Shown: piece by piece, positions 10,660 to 19,723 of the stretch | Position numbering within the stretch: the first letter of the stretch is position 1 | How the letters are laid out: the number at the start of each line of letters is the position of its first letter | From: Rhodospirillales bacterium | Lineage (GTDB): Bacteria > Pseudomonadota > Alphaproteobacteria > Rhodospirillales > Defluviicoccaceae | Reading direction: 5' to 3' | Assembly (NCBI GenBank): GCA_007694935.1 | Contig: REES01000087.1 | Coordinates: forward strand, 1-64,000 | Length of the DNA: 64,000 nucleotides | Notes under the pieces: model-generated | The model's input: the letters and a program-made list of their open reading frames with translations, nothing else | Told to the model about the DNA's origin: nothing | Databases searched by the model: none | Program-made: the position numbers and the translations under genes

Positions 10660-11397
10660 ATGAGCCGGCGCCCGCGCATCGCCGTGACCAGCTCCCGCCG
10701 GCGCGGCACCCTGATGTGGTGGTTCAACCGGCTCTCCCTGTGGCGGGCCGGCGCCCGGGCGGTGCGCCTGGTGCCGGGCGACGGTCGCATCGGCCTGGAC
10801 GGCATCGACGGAGTCGTCCTCGGCGGCGGGGATGACATCCATGCGGAATTGTACGGTGCCGAGCTGCGCCCGCGGGTGCGCATCGACCCCGAGCGCGACG
10901 AACTGGAGCTCAACGTGCTGAAGGCCGCTCTCGCTGCCGGCCTGCCGGCGCTCGGCATCTGCCGGGGCGCCCAGATGATCAATGTCTTTCTCGGCGGCAC
11001 GCTGCATGCCGACATCCACGAGATCTACCTGACGGCGCCGCGGATGCAGACGGCGCTGCCGCGAAAGACGGTCACCCTGGAGGCGGACAGCCGGCTGAAG
11101 CGGATCATCGGGCGGGCGCGGGACCGGGTGAATGCCCTCCACCACCAGTCCATCGATCGGCTTGGCCGCGGCCTTCGGGTCGTCGCCCGGGACGAGCACG
11201 GCATCATCCAGGCGATCGAGCGGGAGACCGAGCCGTTCCTGGTGGGAGTGCAGTGGCATCCCGAGTTCATGGTCTTCGATTCGGGCCAGCAGCGGCTGTT
11301 CCGGGCGCTGGTTGCCGCGGCTGCCGGAATGCCGGCCGTGGGAGCCGAGGGTGCACCACAAGGCCTGACGGATACCGCCGGTGGGTCCGGCAGCTGA
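10660..11397 (+). CDS. Class I glutamine amidotransferase-like, gamma-glutamyl-GABA hydrolase family
   Basis: The 245-residue protein has a class I amidotransferase/hydrolase fold. The nucleophile is Cys101 in ALGICRGAQMINV, and the His-Glu pair is in GVQWHPEFM near residue 205. GGGDDIHAELYG is typical of the PuuD/peptidase C26 branch, which hydrolyses gamma-glutamyl bonds, for instance in polyamine breakdown. No other putrescine genes are nearby, so the substrate is open. The ATG at 10660 starts the conserved RPRIAVTSS; upstream in-frame sequence is not family-like. Confidence 0.87.
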   Translation: MSRRPRIAVTSSRRRGTLMWWFNRLSLWRAGARAVRLVPGDGRIGLDGIDGVVLGGGDDIHAELYGAELRPRVRIDPERDELELNVLKAALAAGLPALGICRGAQMINVFLGGTLHADIHEIYLTAPRMQTALPRKTVTLEADSRLKRIIGRARDRVNALHHQSIDRLGRGLRVVARDEHGIIQAIERETEPFLVGVQWHPEFMVFDSGQQRLFRALVAAAAGMPAVGAEGAPQGLTDTAGGSGS

Positions 11398-11550
11398 TGC
11401 CGGCTCCCTTGCCGACCGGCCCCGGCGTGCCCAAGTGCTGGCACGGCAGCGCCCCGGCGGGGCGGCTCGCGCGTGAATCCGTTGCGTGATCCGTGACGCC
11501 CCTGTAACCATGCCGTGCACCAGTGGGGCGCGTCGAGGGGGCCCGCCCGC

Positions 11551-11555
11551 GGAGG
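11551..11555 (+). promoter_or_regulatory. Ribosome binding site supporting a TTG start
   Basis: GGAGG lies seven bases before the TTG at 11563. No other start of the N-formylglutamate amidohydrolase frame has a comparable site. Confidence 0.55.
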
Positions 11556-11562
11556 ATTGAGG

Positions 11563-12477
11563 TTGCGACCGGACCACGACCGCACTCTGGCTACGGTGAC
11601 CGAGGCCCACGACGACGAAGGCCCGGCGTGGACGGCGCTGGAGCCGGCGGAGCAGACCCTGCCCCTTGTGTTCGCGTCCCCGCACAGCGGCATCCGCTAC
11701 CCGCCGTCATTCATCGCCGCCTCGCGGCTCGACCCGGTGACGCTCCGCCAGTCGGAGGACGCCTTCATCGACGAGCTGTTCGCCGACGTGGTGAGCCACG
11801 GCGTGCCCCTGTTGAAGGCGAACTTCCCGCGCGCCTACGTGGATCCCAACCGGGAACCCTATGAGCTCGATCCGGCGATGTTCGACACGCCGCTGCCGGC
11901 CTACGTGAACATCAGCTCGCCGCGGGTTCAGGCCGGACTCGGTACGGTGGCCCGGGTGGTGACCAGTGGTGAGGAGATCTACCGCGCCAAGCTCAGCTTC
12001 GCGGAGGTGCGGCAGCGGATCGACCGGCTGTACTTTCCCTACCACGCGGCCCTGGCCCGGCTGATCGACGGCACCCGGGAGCGGTTCGGCGTTTGCCTGC
12101 TCATCGACTGCCACTCGATGCCGTCGGTGGGCGGGCCGATGGATGCCGATCCGGGCTTGCGCCGGGTCGACACCGTGCTGGGGGACCGCTTCGGAACGTC
12201 TTGCGCGCCCGCGGTGACGGATGCTGCCGAGGCGGCGCTGCTCCAGCTCGGCTTTTCGGTCTGCCGCAATGTTCCCTATGCCGGCGGCTTCACCACCAAG
12301 CACTATGGCCAACCGCGCAAGCGGGTGCACGCCCTGCAGATCGAGCTGAACCGTGCTCTCTACATGGACGAGAAGACGATCACACCAACCGCGGGGCTCG
12401 CGGTCGTGCGCGCCAAGATGCGGGGGCTGATCGAGAGCTTCGCGCGCCTGGACCTGGATGTCCTGAGGGCGGCATGA
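11563..12477 (+). CDS. N-formylglutamate amidohydrolase family protein
   Basis: The 304-residue protein carries the family's metal-site motifs FASPHSGIRYP, RAYVDPNREPYELDP and LLIDCHSMPS. N-formylglutamate amidohydrolase (HutG) releases formate and glutamate in the last step of one histidine-degradation route. No other hut genes lie here, so the true substrate may differ. TTG at 11563 is preferred for its ribosome site; an in-frame start at 11515 would add 16 residues. The stop overlaps the ATG of the acetyltransferase (ATGA), so the two are translationally coupled. Confidence 0.88.
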   Translation: MRPDHDRTLATVTEAHDDEGPAWTALEPAEQTLPLVFASPHSGIRYPPSFIAASRLDPVTLRQSEDAFIDELFADVVSHGVPLLKANFPRAYVDPNREPYELDPAMFDTPLPAYVNISSPRVQAGLGTVARVVTSGEEIYRAKLSFAEVRQRIDRLYFPYHAALARLIDGTRERFGVCLLIDCHSMPSVGGPMDADPGLRRVDTVLGDRFGTSCAPAVTDAAEAALLQLGFSVCRNVPYAGGFTTKHYGQPRKRVHALQIELNRALYMDEKTITPTAGLAVVRAKMRGLIESFARLDLDVLRAA

Positions 12478-13049
12478 GTCTTGACTCGCATTCGGGCGGC
12501 GGCGCGATGCTGCGCGCCCCGCGTCCTCTTGGCCGTTTGCGAGACGCCACCGATGCGGATATCGGCCGCATCCGTGCGATCTATGCCGAGCACGTCGCCC
12601 ATGGTACCGGGTCGTTCGAAGAGGTTCCGCCGGACCTGGCTGAGATGCAGGCCCGCTTCGAAGCCCTCCAGGCCAGGGAGTTGCCGTTCCTGGTGGTGGA
12701 AGATCGGGGGCAGGTGCAGGGCTTTGCATACGCGGCGCCGTTCCGGCCACGCTCCGCATACCGTTACACGGTGGAGGACTCGATCTACATCGCGCCCGAG
12801 GCGACGGGCCGGGGTCTCGGCCGTCGTCTGTTGGCCGAGCTGATCGGTCAGTGCACGGTCTTGGGTTACCGCCAGATGGTGGCGGTGGTGGGCGACTCCG
12901 GCAACCACCGGTCGATCCGACTGCACGAATCGCTGGGCTTCCGCCGCACCGGGACCTTTACGGCCGTCGGGTTCAAATTCGGCCGCTGGCTGGATGCGGT
13001 GTTCATGCAGCGCTCGCTGTGGGATGGCAGCACCTCTCCCGGCCGTTGA
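12474..13049 (+). CDS. GNAT N-acetyltransferase, phosphinothricin acetyltransferase-like
   Basis: The 191-residue protein is a GNAT-fold acetyltransferase. Motif A (SIYIAPEATGRGLGRRLLAEL) binds acetyl-CoA. GSFEEVPPDLAEM and FKFGRWLDAVFMQRSL are typical of the Pat/Bar/MddA branch, which acetylates phosphinothricin, methionine sulfoximine and related amino-acid analogues. The ATG overlaps the stop of the upstream amidohydrolase. An internal ATG 12 codons in is an alternative start. The natural substrate is not known from sequence. Confidence 0.88.
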   Translation: MSLDSHSGGGAMLRAPRPLGRLRDATDADIGRIRAIYAEHVAHGTGSFEEVPPDLAEMQARFEALQARELPFLVVEDRGQVQGFAYAAPFRPRSAYRYTVEDSIYIAPEATGRGLGRRLLAELIGQCTVLGYRQMVAVVGDSGNHRSIRLHESLGFRRTGTFTAVGFKFGRWLDAVFMQRSLWDGSTSPGR

Positions 13050-14336
<1,287 letters not shown>

Positions 14337-14504
14337 GCCGGCTCGCGGCTGATCCGGGCCGGCCGCCCTGGGGTCTCCCGGCGGCCGCCCGGCATTCGCC
14401 TTTTTCCTTGATTCGGCCTAAGGTGACGGTAGGGTTTCACTGTGGGGCGCCGCGACGGTGCTTCCCCAAGACCATGATAACAATCGGTTCCCGGGAGGAG
14501 CTCT

Positions 14505-16529
14505 GTGACCGCCAAACCGCCGTCATCGCCCCGTGCCGCCGCCCTGGTCGGCCCTTACCTCAGTGGCAAGACCACCCTGCTCGAGAGCATCCTGTTCCGC
14601 TGCGGCGCGATCACCCGCAAAGGTAGCGTCAGGGAGGGCAACACCGTCGGCGACGGCAGCCAGGAGGCCCGCGACCGGCAGATGAGCACGGAGCTGAACG
14701 TCGCCGCCGCGGAGTACCTCGGCGAGCGTTGGACGTTCATCGATTGTCCCGGGTTCATCGAACTGGCGCAGGACGCTCGCAACGCCCTGATGGTGGTCGA
14801 TACCGCGGTGGTGGTCTGCGAGCCGGAGCCGGCGAAGGGCCTCACCCTGGCACCGCTGTTTCGCTTCCTGGATCAGCAGGAGATCCCCCACATGGTGTTC
14901 ATCAACAAGATGGACATGCCGGGGACAGAGCTTTCACGCACCCTCGAGGCGATCCAGGCGGTCTCCGAACGGCCGCTGGTGCTGCGGGAGGTGCCGATCC
15001 GGGAGGGGGAGCAGATCACCGGCTTCGTCGACCTGGTGAGCGAGCGGGCCTTCCGTTGGCAGCAGGGCAAGCCTTCGGAACTGATCCAGGTACCGGAAGC
15101 GGTGGCCGAGCGGGAGCAACAGGCGCGGTCCGACATGCTGGAATCGCTCGCCGATTTCGATGACGAGCTTCTGGAAAAGCTGCTGGAGGACGTGGTCCCG
15201 GCCACTGATGACATCTATGCCAACTTGGCCCGGGATCTCCGCCACGACCGCATCGTGCCGGTGTTCTTCGGTTCTGCCGAAGGCATGCACGGGGTCACTC
15301 GGCTGCTCAAGGCGTTGCGGCACGAGGCGCCGGAGCCGCAGGCGAGCGCCGAGCGGCTGGGTGTCGACCCGGAGGGGGAGCCCTGCGCCCGGGTGTTCAA
15401 GAGCGTGCATGCCGCCCACACCGGCAAGCTTTCCTATGTGCGGGTGTGGCGGGGAGAGATCACTGACGGGATGACGTTGAATGGCGAGCGGGTCAGCGGA
15501 GTCGGCCGGCCGCTCGGCGCCAAGCTGGAGAAGGTGGCCAAGGCTGGGGTCGGCGAGGTGGTGGCGCTGGGCCGGCTGGACGGCGCGGTGACCGGTTCGA
15601 TGCCGTCGCCTTCGGGTCAGGTCAGCGCCGGTACCTGGCCGCCGCCGCTCAGCCCGCTGTTCGCCCTGGCCGTGCGGGCGGCGCAGCGGTCCGACGAGGT
15701 CAAGCTTACGGCGGCGCTGAGCCGGCTCTCCGACGAGGACCCGTCGCTGTCCTACGGCCATGACCCGGATACCGGCGAGCTGCTGCTGTGGGGCCAGGGG
15801 GAGATGCACCTGCTCGTCGCCATCGATCGTCTGCGTAACCGCTACAACATGACCATCGATGCCAGCCGGCCCCAGGTCCCGTACAAGGAGACCATTCGCG
15901 CCTCGGTCAGCCAGCACGCACGGCACAAAAAGCAGTCCGGTGGACATGGCGAGTTCGGTGACGTCCATCTGGACATCCGGCCGCTGCCCCGAGGCGGCGG
16001 CTTCGAGTTTTCCGACAGCATCACCGGCGGGGCGGTGCCGAAGCAGTACATCCCGGCCGTGGAGACCGGGGTTCGGGACTACCTGCAGCAGGGCGTTCTC
16101 GGGTTCCCGGTGGTCGACGTGGCGGTGACCCTGACCGACGGGCAGTTCCACACCGTCGACAGTTCGGACATGGCGTTCCGCAAGGCCGGCGCGCTGGCCA
16201 TGCGCGAAGGCATGCCGAAATGCAGCCCGGTGCTGCTGGAGCCGATCTTCAACGTCAAGGTGGCGATCCCCACCGACTTCACCTCCCGGGTGCAGCGGCT
16301 GGTCAGCGGCCGGCGTGGCCAGATCCTGGGCTTCGAGCCCAAGGCCGACTGGCCCGGGTGGGACGAGGTCGCGGTGCTGCTGCCCCAGGCGGAGATGCAC
16401 GGCCTGATCGTCGATTTGCGCTCGCTCACCCTCGGCGTCGGCACCTTCGAGTGGCAGTTCGACCACCTGCAGGAACTGAGCGGCCGGCTTGCCGACGAGG
16501 TGGTTGCCCAGCGGACTGAGGCAAGTTAG
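14505..16529 (+). CDS. EF-G-like translational GTPase paralogue
   Basis: The 674-residue protein follows the EF-G domain order (G, II, III, IV, V). The P-loop is GPYLSGKTT (residues 16-24) and the G4 motif is NKMD. The G3 motif is DCPGF (80-84): the catalytic histidine of DTPGH in true EF-G is phenylalanine here. It belongs to the widespread EF-G-like group whose cellular role is unsettled. It is not in a str operon, so the standard fusA is presumably elsewhere. The start is GTG with GGGAGGAG a few bases upstream. Confidence 0.9.
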   Translation: MTAKPPSSPRAAALVGPYLSGKTTLLESILFRCGAITRKGSVREGNTVGDGSQEARDRQMSTELNVAAAEYLGERWTFIDCPGFIELAQDARNALMVVDTAVVVCEPEPAKGLTLAPLFRFLDQQEIPHMVFINKMDMPGTELSRTLEAIQAVSERPLVLREVPIREGEQITGFVDLVSERAFRWQQGKPSELIQVPEAVAEREQQARSDMLESLADFDDELLEKLLEDVVPATDDIYANLARDLRHDRIVPVFFGSAEGMHGVTRLLKALRHEAPEPQASAERLGVDPEGEPCARVFKSVHAAHTGKLSYVRVWRGEITDGMTLNGERVSGVGRPLGAKLEKVAKAGVGEVVALGRLDGAVTGSMPSPSGQVSAGTWPPPLSPLFALAVRAAQRSDEVKLTAALSRLSDEDPSLSYGHDPDTGELLLWGQGEMHLLVAIDRLRNRYNMTIDASRPQVPYKETIRASVSQHARHKKQSGGHGEFGDVHLDIRPLPRGGGFEFSDSITGGAVPKQYIPAVETGVRDYLQQGVLGFPVVDVAVTLTDGQFHTVDSSDMAFRKAGALAMREGMPKCSPVLLEPIFNVKVAIPTDFTSRVQRLVSGRRGQILGFEPKADWPGWDEVAVLLPQAEMHGLIVDLRSLTLGVGTFEWQFDHLQELSGRLADEVVAQRTEAS

Positions 16530-16539
16530 ACGGCTTCCG

Positions 16540-16623
16540 GCGGGCCCAGAGTCACCGTTCGCGCTGATCGGCGGCTTCTGCCTGTTGATGGTGCTGGATG
16601 TGGCGCTCGGCAACGGCGTCTGA
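16540..16623 (+). pseudogene. Possible C-terminal remnant of a ZIP-family metal transporter
   Basis: About 27 codons in a frame different from the EF-G-like gene end in TGA. They contain a hydrophobic helix, GGFCLLMVLDVALG, resembling the last membrane helix of bacterial ZIP transporters. No start or upstream transporter sequence is present. The stretch is short, so this is tentative. Confidence 0.3.
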
Positions 16624-16795
16624 GGGGGGCTCTCCATCTGAGCAGGGGCAGCAAAAAGCGCCGCGGTTGACCGATGTTGACCGCGTTTTCGCGGCATTGT
16701 CGGCCCCGCCGCAAGCTCCTTGGGGCCGGCCGAGTCGCTTGCGCAGGCGTCGGCGGGCTTCCGGCGGGATCCGGCTGCCTCGGGACAAGTTCCTG

Positions 16796-16831
16796 AAAAA
16801 CAAAGAAAAAGCCGGGCCACGAAGGCCCGGC
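16796..16831 (-). terminator. Rho-independent terminator, minus strand
   Basis: On the minus strand an 8-bp stem GCCGGGCC/GGCCCGGC with loop TTCGT is followed by TTTTTCTTTGTTTTT. This is a strong intrinsic terminator. It ends either the candidate small RNA or the tenA transcript, whose stop is about 245 bases upstream. Confidence 0.87.
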
Positions 16832-16935
16832 AAGTCTAGCAGGGAGGCTTCACGTCTGGGAGACGTAGGACCCGTCGAAACGAGCCCCTTCCGGGCATTG
16901 CACCCGAAACTCGCGATGCTGCGATGCAGCATCAG
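16796..16935 (-). ncRNA. Candidate structured small RNA
   Basis: About 140 bases of minus strand without a supported gene contain four hairpins in a row. They are an 8-bp stem with a 3-base loop at 16915-16933, a CGGG/CCCG hairpin near 16888-16902, ACGTCT-CCC-AGACGT at 16852-16866, and the terminator at 16811-16831. A possible -10 TATATG (16942-16947) and weak -35 TTCCGG (16965-16970), 17 bases apart, place the start near 16935. The apparently single-stranded piece between hairpins three and four contains CCTCCC, able to pair with ribosome binding sites. I do not recognise a known RNA family. It could instead be a tenA 3' untranslated region. Confidence 0.45.
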
Positions 16936-17075
16936 AGTTAACATATAAACGAGGGGCGGGAATGCCGGAACCATTAACCACGCATTCCCCCTATGCGCTT
17001 GGTGCATGCCAAGTAGAATGCTGCAAGGCACTGTTCGCCAATTGACGATGTTATCGACGTAGCAGGCTGTCGGGG

Positions 17076-17783
17076 TCAGGGAGTGGGCGGTGTTTCCACG
17101 AAGGCTTCGTCGAAGAACGCCTTCTCCAGCTCGACGGTGTGGCGGAACACCTCGGCGGCGGTGTTCTGCTTGCGGGGCAGCAGTTCGGGCCCGGCGGCGT
17201 CGAGCTGGCGCCTGAGCCAGTCGACGAAGGCGACGAAATCCGGGTTGGCGTGCAAGTCGATCCATTCCCGAAAGTAGAATTTTCCGGGTCGGCGGTCGGC
17301 GACCGCGCTGGCCCAGTCCAGATAGAGCCATTCGAACACCACCAGCGGCACCAGCGTCTCGCCATAGGTTTTGGCGGCCACCGCGTCGGCCATCACCGCG
17401 TGGAATCCGCGGGTCGGCTGCCGCAGATCCGGGGCGGTGCGCTCCGCCTCGCTGACGCCGAGGGTGTCGAAGGCGCGATGGAAATAGGTATTCTCGTCAC
17501 TGGTGACCACCGCGAGGAACCGGCACAACGGCAGCCGTTCGGCCAGCGTCGGTGCCTTGGCGACGGCGCTGCCGACCAGGCGGACGAAGTGGTCGAGGAA
17601 CGAATAGTCCTGCACCAGGTAGCGGGCCATCACCGCGTCGGGTAGCGTGTCGTCGGCCAGGTCGCGGACGAACCGGTGGGTGACCGCCTGGGTCCACAGT
17701 GGTTGCGCCTGTTCGCGAAGCCAGTCGGTGAAACGGGGGTCGGGCCGGCCGGCGGCCCAGTCGTCGAAGCTCTGATCGGGCAT
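17076..17783 (-). CDS. tenA: TenA family protein (thiaminase II-like), TenA_E type
   Basis: The 235-residue all-helical protein matches the TenA/PQQC fold (FTDWLREQAQPLWTQAVTHRFVRDLADDTLP, YLVQDYSFLDHFVRL, EWLYLDWA). TenA enzymes hydrolyse aminopyrimidine breakdown products of thiamin for salvage. The position of the TenA_C active-site cysteine appears to be occupied by PLVVFEW, with a glutamate nearby, which fits the TenA_E clade; that alignment is by eye. The ATG at 17783 is preferred: the 55 upstream in-frame codons are not family-like. No TPP riboswitch was recognised upstream. Confidence 0.85.
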   Translation of the reverse strand: MPDQSFDDWAAGRPDPRFTDWLREQAQPLWTQAVTHRFVRDLADDTLPDAVMARYLVQDYSFLDHFVRLVGSAVAKAPTLAERLPLCRFLAVVTSDENTYFHRAFDTLGVSEAERTAPDLRQPTRGFHAVMADAVAAKTYGETLVPLVVFEWLYLDWASAVADRRPGKFYFREWIDLHANPDFVAFVDWLRRQLDAAGPELLPRKQNTAAEVFRHTVELEKAFFDEAFVETPPTP

Positions 17784-17926
17784 GGCAGCGCTGTCCTTCA
17801 ACTTGCTGGCTTTCAACTCATCTAGTGAGGCGACGGCCGCTTGCGTAGGCCGTCTGGGGCGCAGCCCTGTTACGGCCACGCAAAGCGGGTTATGTAGCGG
17901 GCGAATGCGGCAGTCGGCAAACCCCA

Positions 17927-18628
17927 ATGCCCGGTCTCGAGCACTCATCCGGTCTTTCCGTGGTGATTCCGGCCCTCAACGCGGCACCCGGTCTTGCCGC
18001 CGCCTTGCATGCCGTTACCGCCCGGGCGTCCGGCCTGGCGCCTGAGGTGGTGGTGGTGGACGGTGGCTCCACCGACGATACGCGCGCCATCGCCCGGCAG
18101 CATGGCGCCCGGGTGATCCGGGCCGCCCGCGGGCGGGGAACACAGCTGGCCGCCGGTGCCGCCGCCGCCGCCGGCCACTGGCTGCTGTTTCTGCACGCCG
18201 ACACCCGCCTGGCGCCCGGCTGGGGCGAGGCGGTGGCGGCCTTCACCCGGGAACCCGCGAATGCCGACCGGGCCGGTTATTTCCGGTTCGCGCTCGACGA
18301 TGCCGCCGCCGCCGCCCGACGGGTGGAAGCCACGGTCGCCTGGCGCAACCGGGTTCTGGGCCTGCCCTATGGCGACCAGGGCTTGCTGATCAGCCGGGCG
18401 TTCTACCGGGCGGTTGGCGGCTACCGGCCGCTCCCGTTGATGGAGGATGTCGACTTGGTCCGTCGGGTCGGCCGCAGGCGACTTGTGCTGCTGGATGTGC
18501 CCGCGATCACCTCCGCCGTCCGCTACCGCCGCGACGGCTACATCGGCCGGCCGTTGCGCAATGCCGCGTGCCTCAGCCTCTACCTTCTTGGGGTGCCGCC
18601 GCACCTCATCGTCCGGCTCTACCGGTGA
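17927..18628 (+). CDS. Glycosyltransferase family 2-like (TIGR04283 type)
   Basis: The 233-residue GT-A fold protein has the nucleotide-sugar motifs SVVIPALNAAPGL, VVVDGGSTDDT and LFLHADTRLAPG. It also has LPYGDQGLLISRAFYRAVGGYRPLPLMEDVDL, which is characteristic of the group named for co-occurrence with radical-SAM/selenodomain genes. No such genes are visible here. It overlaps the next gene by TGATG, and the two are a recurring pair. It diverges from tenA. Donor and acceptor are unknown. Confidence 0.85.
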   Translation: MPGLEHSSGLSVVIPALNAAPGLAAALHAVTARASGLAPEVVVVDGGSTDDTRAIARQHGARVIRAARGRGTQLAAGAAAAAGHWLLFLHADTRLAPGWGEAVAAFTREPANADRAGYFRFALDDAAAAARRVEATVAWRNRVLGLPYGDQGLLISRAFYRAVGGYRPLPLMEDVDLVRRVGRRRLVLLDVPAITSAVRYRRDGYIGRPLRNAACLSLYLLGVPPHLIVRLYR

Positions 18629-19254
18629 TGGCCGCGGCGGGGGCACCGGTCCGGCACCTGGTGGTGTTCGTCAAGGCGCCCCGGCTCGGCCGGGTCAAGA
18701 CCCGTCTGGCCCGGGAGATCGGGGCGGTGGCGGCATGGCGGTTCTATCGTGAGACCACCCGGACCCTGCTCTGCCGCCTGCGGAGCCGGAGCCGTTGGCG
18801 CTGCTGGCTGGCGGTGACCCCGGACGGCACGGCCGCCGCGGCGTTGCCGTCACTTCCCGGCTGGCAGGCGATCGGCCAGGGACCGGGGGATCTCGGCGCC
18901 CGCATGGACCGGGTGATGCGACGCCTGCCGCCGGGACCGGTGGTAATCATCGGCTCCGACATCCCCGACATCCGGCCCCGCCACGTCGAGGAGGCGTTCC
19001 GCCGGCTGGGCCGGCATCCCGCGGTGTTCGGACCGGCGGCCGACGGCGGCTACTGGCTGGTGGGCCTCCGCCGCCGGCCGCGCTGCCCGCGGCCGTTCGC
19101 CGGGGTGCGCTGGTCGACGTCGCACGCCCTTGCCGACACCGTGGCCAACCTTGCGGCCGAGGCGGGCGCGCCTGCATTCCTGGAAATCCTGGAGGATATC
19201 GATGACGGCGCCGCCTGGGCCCGCTGGCAGGGCCTGCCGAAAGGCTTCAGTTGA
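18628..19254 (+). CDS. DUF2064 / TIGR04282 family, glycosyltransferase A-like
   Basis: The 208-residue protein has a nucleotidyl- or glycosyltransferase-A fold. Recognisable motifs are HLVVFVKAPRLGRVKTRLAREIG at the N terminus, VVIIGSDIPDI in the middle and FGPAADGGYWLVGL. This matches the family that pairs with TIGR04283 glycosyltransferases. It is translationally coupled to that partner (TGATG) and so probably works in the same unknown sugar or small-molecule pathway. The last eight bases overlap the convergent hspQ. Confidence 0.85.
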   Translation: MAAAGAPVRHLVVFVKAPRLGRVKTRLAREIGAVAAWRFYRETTRTLLCRLRSRSRWRCWLAVTPDGTAAAALPSLPGWQAIGQGPGDLGARMDRVMRRLPPGPVVIIGSDIPDIRPRHVEEAFRRLGRHPAVFGPAADGGYWLVGLRRRPRCPRPFAGVRWSTSHALADTVANLAAEAGAPAFLEILEDIDDGAAWARWQGLPKGFS

Positions 19255-19576
19255 CCGGGCGGGGGCGCCGGATGTAGCGGCCGTTCTCGATGCCGCAGAA
19301 GAATTCCGAAACCTGCGGGTGGGACACCGGCTGGCCGGTGTCATCGGGGAGCAGGTTCTGCTCCGAGACGTAGGCGACGTAGGTGGTCTCCGCATTCTCG
19401 GCCAACAGGTGGTAGAACGGCTGATCCTTGCGCGGTCGCACCTTCTCCGGGATGGCAAGCCACCATTCCTCGGTGTTGGCGAACTCCGGGTCGACGTCGA
19501 AGATGACACCCCGGAAAGGAAAAATCCGGTGGCGGACGATTTGACCGATCTGGAACCGTGCGACGCGCACTGTCAC
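19247..19576 (-). CDS. hspQ: Heat shock protein HspQ (YccV family)
   Basis: The 109-residue protein matches HspQ along its length: FQIGQIVRHRIFPFRGVIFDVDPEF, KDQPFYHLLAENAETTYVAYVSEQNLLPDD and the C-terminal FFCGIENGRYIRR. HspQ binds hemimethylated DNA and, in enterobacteria, acts as a specificity factor for Lon protease. It converges on the DUF2064 gene with an eight-base overlap and diverges from the cyclase gene. Confidence 0.92.
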   Translation of the reverse strand: MTVRVARFQIGQIVRHRIFPFRGVIFDVDPEFANTEEWWLAIPEKVRPRKDQPFYHLLAENAETTYVAYVSEQNLLPDDTGQPVSHPQVSEFFCGIENGRYIRRPRPVN

Positions 19577-19693
19577 TGATGATGCTCCTTGCTCGAAAGC
19601 TTAAATTGAGGGTGCGACCGCCGCTTTTGCAAGCCCTGAACTGGGAGCCTCTCGTCTACAGGTTGCAACAAGCACGCAGAACGCGCATGATCG

Positions 19694-19706
19694 CCGGACA
19701 GTCCGG
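19694..19706. promoter_or_regulatory. Palindrome upstream of the cyclase gene
   Basis: CCGGACAGTCCGG, a 6-1-6 perfect inverted repeat ending 18 bases before the cyclase ATG. It may be an operator or simply a hairpin around the ribosome site; no factor is suggested. Confidence 0.3.
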
Positions 19707-19723
19707 TGGCATGCTGAGGTCTT

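Noticed and set aside
12616-12629. GTTC-N6-GTTC within the acetyltransferase gene as a LexA box
   Set aside because: The spacing is six rather than seven and the site is inside a coding region.
16989-17010. TGGCATG...AAGC on the minus strand as a sigma-54 promoter
   Set aside because: The -12 element should be TTGC; here it is AAGC, so only half of the pattern is present.
17784-17926. TPP riboswitch before tenA
   Set aside because: The conserved CTGAGA and ACCTGATCTGG-type elements are absent.
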